Notes under the pieces: model-generated
Databases searched by the model: none
What the model saw: the letters and a program-made list of their open reading frames with translations, nothing else
Told to the model about the DNA's origin: nothing
Program-made: the position numbers and the translations under genes
In this document: positions 36,472 through 37,757 of the stretch, one piece after another
Position numbering within the stretch: position 1 is the stretch's first letter
Layout of the letters: the number at the start of each line of letters is the position of its first letter
NCBI GenBank assembly: GCA_003427395.1
Contig: BFEA01000175.1
Coordinates: 671,759 to 709,515 of the forward strand
Reading direction: 5' to 3'
Length of the DNA stretch: 37,757 nucleotides
Source of the DNA: Chara braunii
Lineage: Eukaryota; Streptophyta; Charophyceae; Charales; Characeae

Positions 36472-37402
36472 CGTAGTTGGCGAGAGTAGCTTTACAAGGG
36501 TATCCGCCCTGAATTTTGCAAGTGACAGAAAATTATCCTACGTTGAAAAGAATAGGAGCGCTGCGTAAGCCGCGGCCGGGTTTCTTTCTGTAACTAAGAG
36601 TGTGAGATAGTTTGAAAGGGGTAGAAAGTTTGTGGGCGCACAATTTTGAGGCGCACATGATTTTTTCTCTTTCTGGTATAATGTGAACCGTCATTTCTAG
36701 GAGACAGCTGATCCCGGGTCGGGCGGGGAGACGGAAGGAGGACCCACTGGTGGCCCCCAGTGGCTTCTTCCGTTTTTCCGAGCCAGTCCATGGGGTAGCG
36801 GAGGGGCTGCTCCCTAGCTTTTTGTGAAAGTTCTGGCATTCGGCGAGATGGATGAAGGGGCAGACCCCCAGTTTTTTATCTCAGTTAGTCAGAGGCATGG
36901 GATGCTGGACCCGGTTTCCAGCACAGTGATTTTTTCTGATGATCTCATGCTGATGTTGTTATCTCAAATTTTCACCCAAAAAAACAAAACAAAAAAAAAA
37001 GAGGCGGCATTTCTGCCGAAGAGTTTTCAAACGATCTTTTTATTCTTGATTGAGGAGTCTGCCTGTGACACGCACACACGCACGGAGGTGGCTTGCCGTG
37101 GCCGGGGTCGGGTTTGACCATCCGCGTCCCGGCATTCTTTTGGGGTGGTTATTTTAAATTTAAGTTGGAGGAACTTGGAGTCGCGTAATGCACAGGGCGG
37201 AAATATGTTTTGATTGGCCGTATTACGGCATGGCTTCTGCATAGTGAGCAGTGTGTGTGGCGATCGCGGCCGGAACCTGGCCCCTTGCGTGATGGGTGTC
37301 CGGGTTCGTCAGCCGCAGCTTCGGCATGGATAGGCCACGGCGTAGGCTTGGGCATTTCACTGCGACTGCGCAGCAGGCAGAACCATTTATATGGGCTTCC
37401 GC

Positions 37403-37420
37403 TAGTACTAATTAGTACTA
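37403..37420. repeat. Perfect 18-bp palindrome
   Basis: TAGTACTAATTAGTACTA equals its own reverse complement. Confidence 0.8.
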
Positions 37421-37477
37421 ATGCTAGCCTTGGGCATAGCATTAGTGGAGCGGTACCCCTTCGGCCCGGCAGTGAGG

Positions 37478-37516
37478 CCGGACCAGTTTCAGGCCGTTGG
37501 CCTGACCCTGGTCCGG
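37478..37516. repeat. 39-bp two-stage hairpin in the LTR
   Basis: CCGGACCAG, TTT, CAGGCC, GTT, GGCCTG, ACC, CTGGTCCGG: both stems are perfect and separated by a symmetric internal loop. In LTR RNA it would be a very stable structure. Confidence 0.75.
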
Positions 37517-37716
37517 TACCAGGATGTCCGCACCTGGGCCTAGGCCGGTATATCATTTCGGCCTTGGTCCAGGGCAGGAGGTTCATTCATTCAGTTGTTC
37601 GTTCGAGCCGGACTGGACCTTCACTCAGCTGCTGCTTCATGTGTGTGTCCATCTCCTCTCTCTCTCTCCTGTCTCTCTCACCATCTCCGCACGTGCCCTC
37701 CGCACGCGCGTCACAT

Positions 37717-37737
37717 TGGTATCAGAGCGGAGATTCG
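37717..37737 (+). other. Primer-binding site of the second LTR element
   Basis: TGGTATCAGAGC is a perfect 12-nt complement to the initiator tRNA-Met 3' end. The following GGAGATTCGAACCTC also resembles the complement of a tRNA T-arm. Confidence 0.8.
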
Positions 37738-37757
37738 AACCTCTGCTCCCTCCCTCC

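Larger units (their letters stand above)
36500..37715 (+). mobile_element. 3' part of a second LTR (left edge not determined)
   Basis: The sequence ending CGCGTCACA at 37715 sits one base before a PBS, so this is the end of a 5' LTR of another retrotransposon whose interior begins at the window edge. The LTR includes GC-rich palindromes (37478-37516 and 37403-37420) and a CT-rich leader-like end. The left boundary cannot be set without the partner LTR. Confidence 0.6.

Overview
This window reads as nuclear DNA from a plant-like eukaryote. The signs are plant-type U6 snRNA sequence, initiator-tRNA-Met primer-binding sites next to LTRs, a secreted fasciclin (FAS1) exon with a GTGAGT splice donor, and dense microsatellites and homopolymers. 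A charophyte alga such as Chara would fit, but that is inference; no species marker is present. Bacterial features (operons, ribosome binding sites, CRISPR) do not apply. Almost the whole window is transposable elements, many nested or flanked by visible target-site duplications (TSDs).

Left part (1-8617): AT-rich DNA with foldback elements of three families, a 77-bp tandem array split by a retro-insertion with a 10-bp TSD, a poly(A)-tailed retrocopy with an 11-bp TSD, two U6 retrocopies, two insertions that are essentially pure poly(A) with TSDs, a pair of tRNA-like SINE heads in inverted orientation, and a long (TA)n tract that ends in an N. About 4.2-6.8 kb holds nothing recognisable.

Centre (8618-24092): a Ty3/Gypsy-like LTR retrotransposon with two 2.7-kb LTRs (10010-12746 and 21336-24092). 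Its interior carries PBS, gag with a CCHC knuckle, aspartic protease (DTGS), RT (YMDD), RNase H, a PHD-finger-like domain, integrase, and then three further ORFs (A, B, C) downstream of integrase. Integrase/A and A/B each overlap by exactly ATGA. Gag-pol is broken by stops and frameshifts, whereas the integrase C-terminal part and ORFs A to C are open as far as they can be read. A 400-bp N gap interrupts ORF C. An inverted, internally deleted fragment of a related copy lies directly left of the 5' LTR. Both LTRs carry a ~190-codon ORF and a CCAAT/TATA promoter region.

Right part (24093-37757): a GIY-YIG endonuclease coding region on the minus strand, cut off by the 3' LTR and resembling the N-terminal endonuclease of permuted Penelope-like elements; three more U6 retrocopies; many TA-flanked foldback MITEs, one possible excision footprint, a 611-bp hAT-like foldback, exon 1 of a FAS1 gene (minus strand), heavy simple repeats, and at the right edge the 3' part of another LTR followed by its PBS.

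The most notable points are the three-ORF 3' cassette of the Gypsy element, the PHD finger inside its pol region, and the cluster of five U6 snRNA retrocopies, each with a readable TSD.
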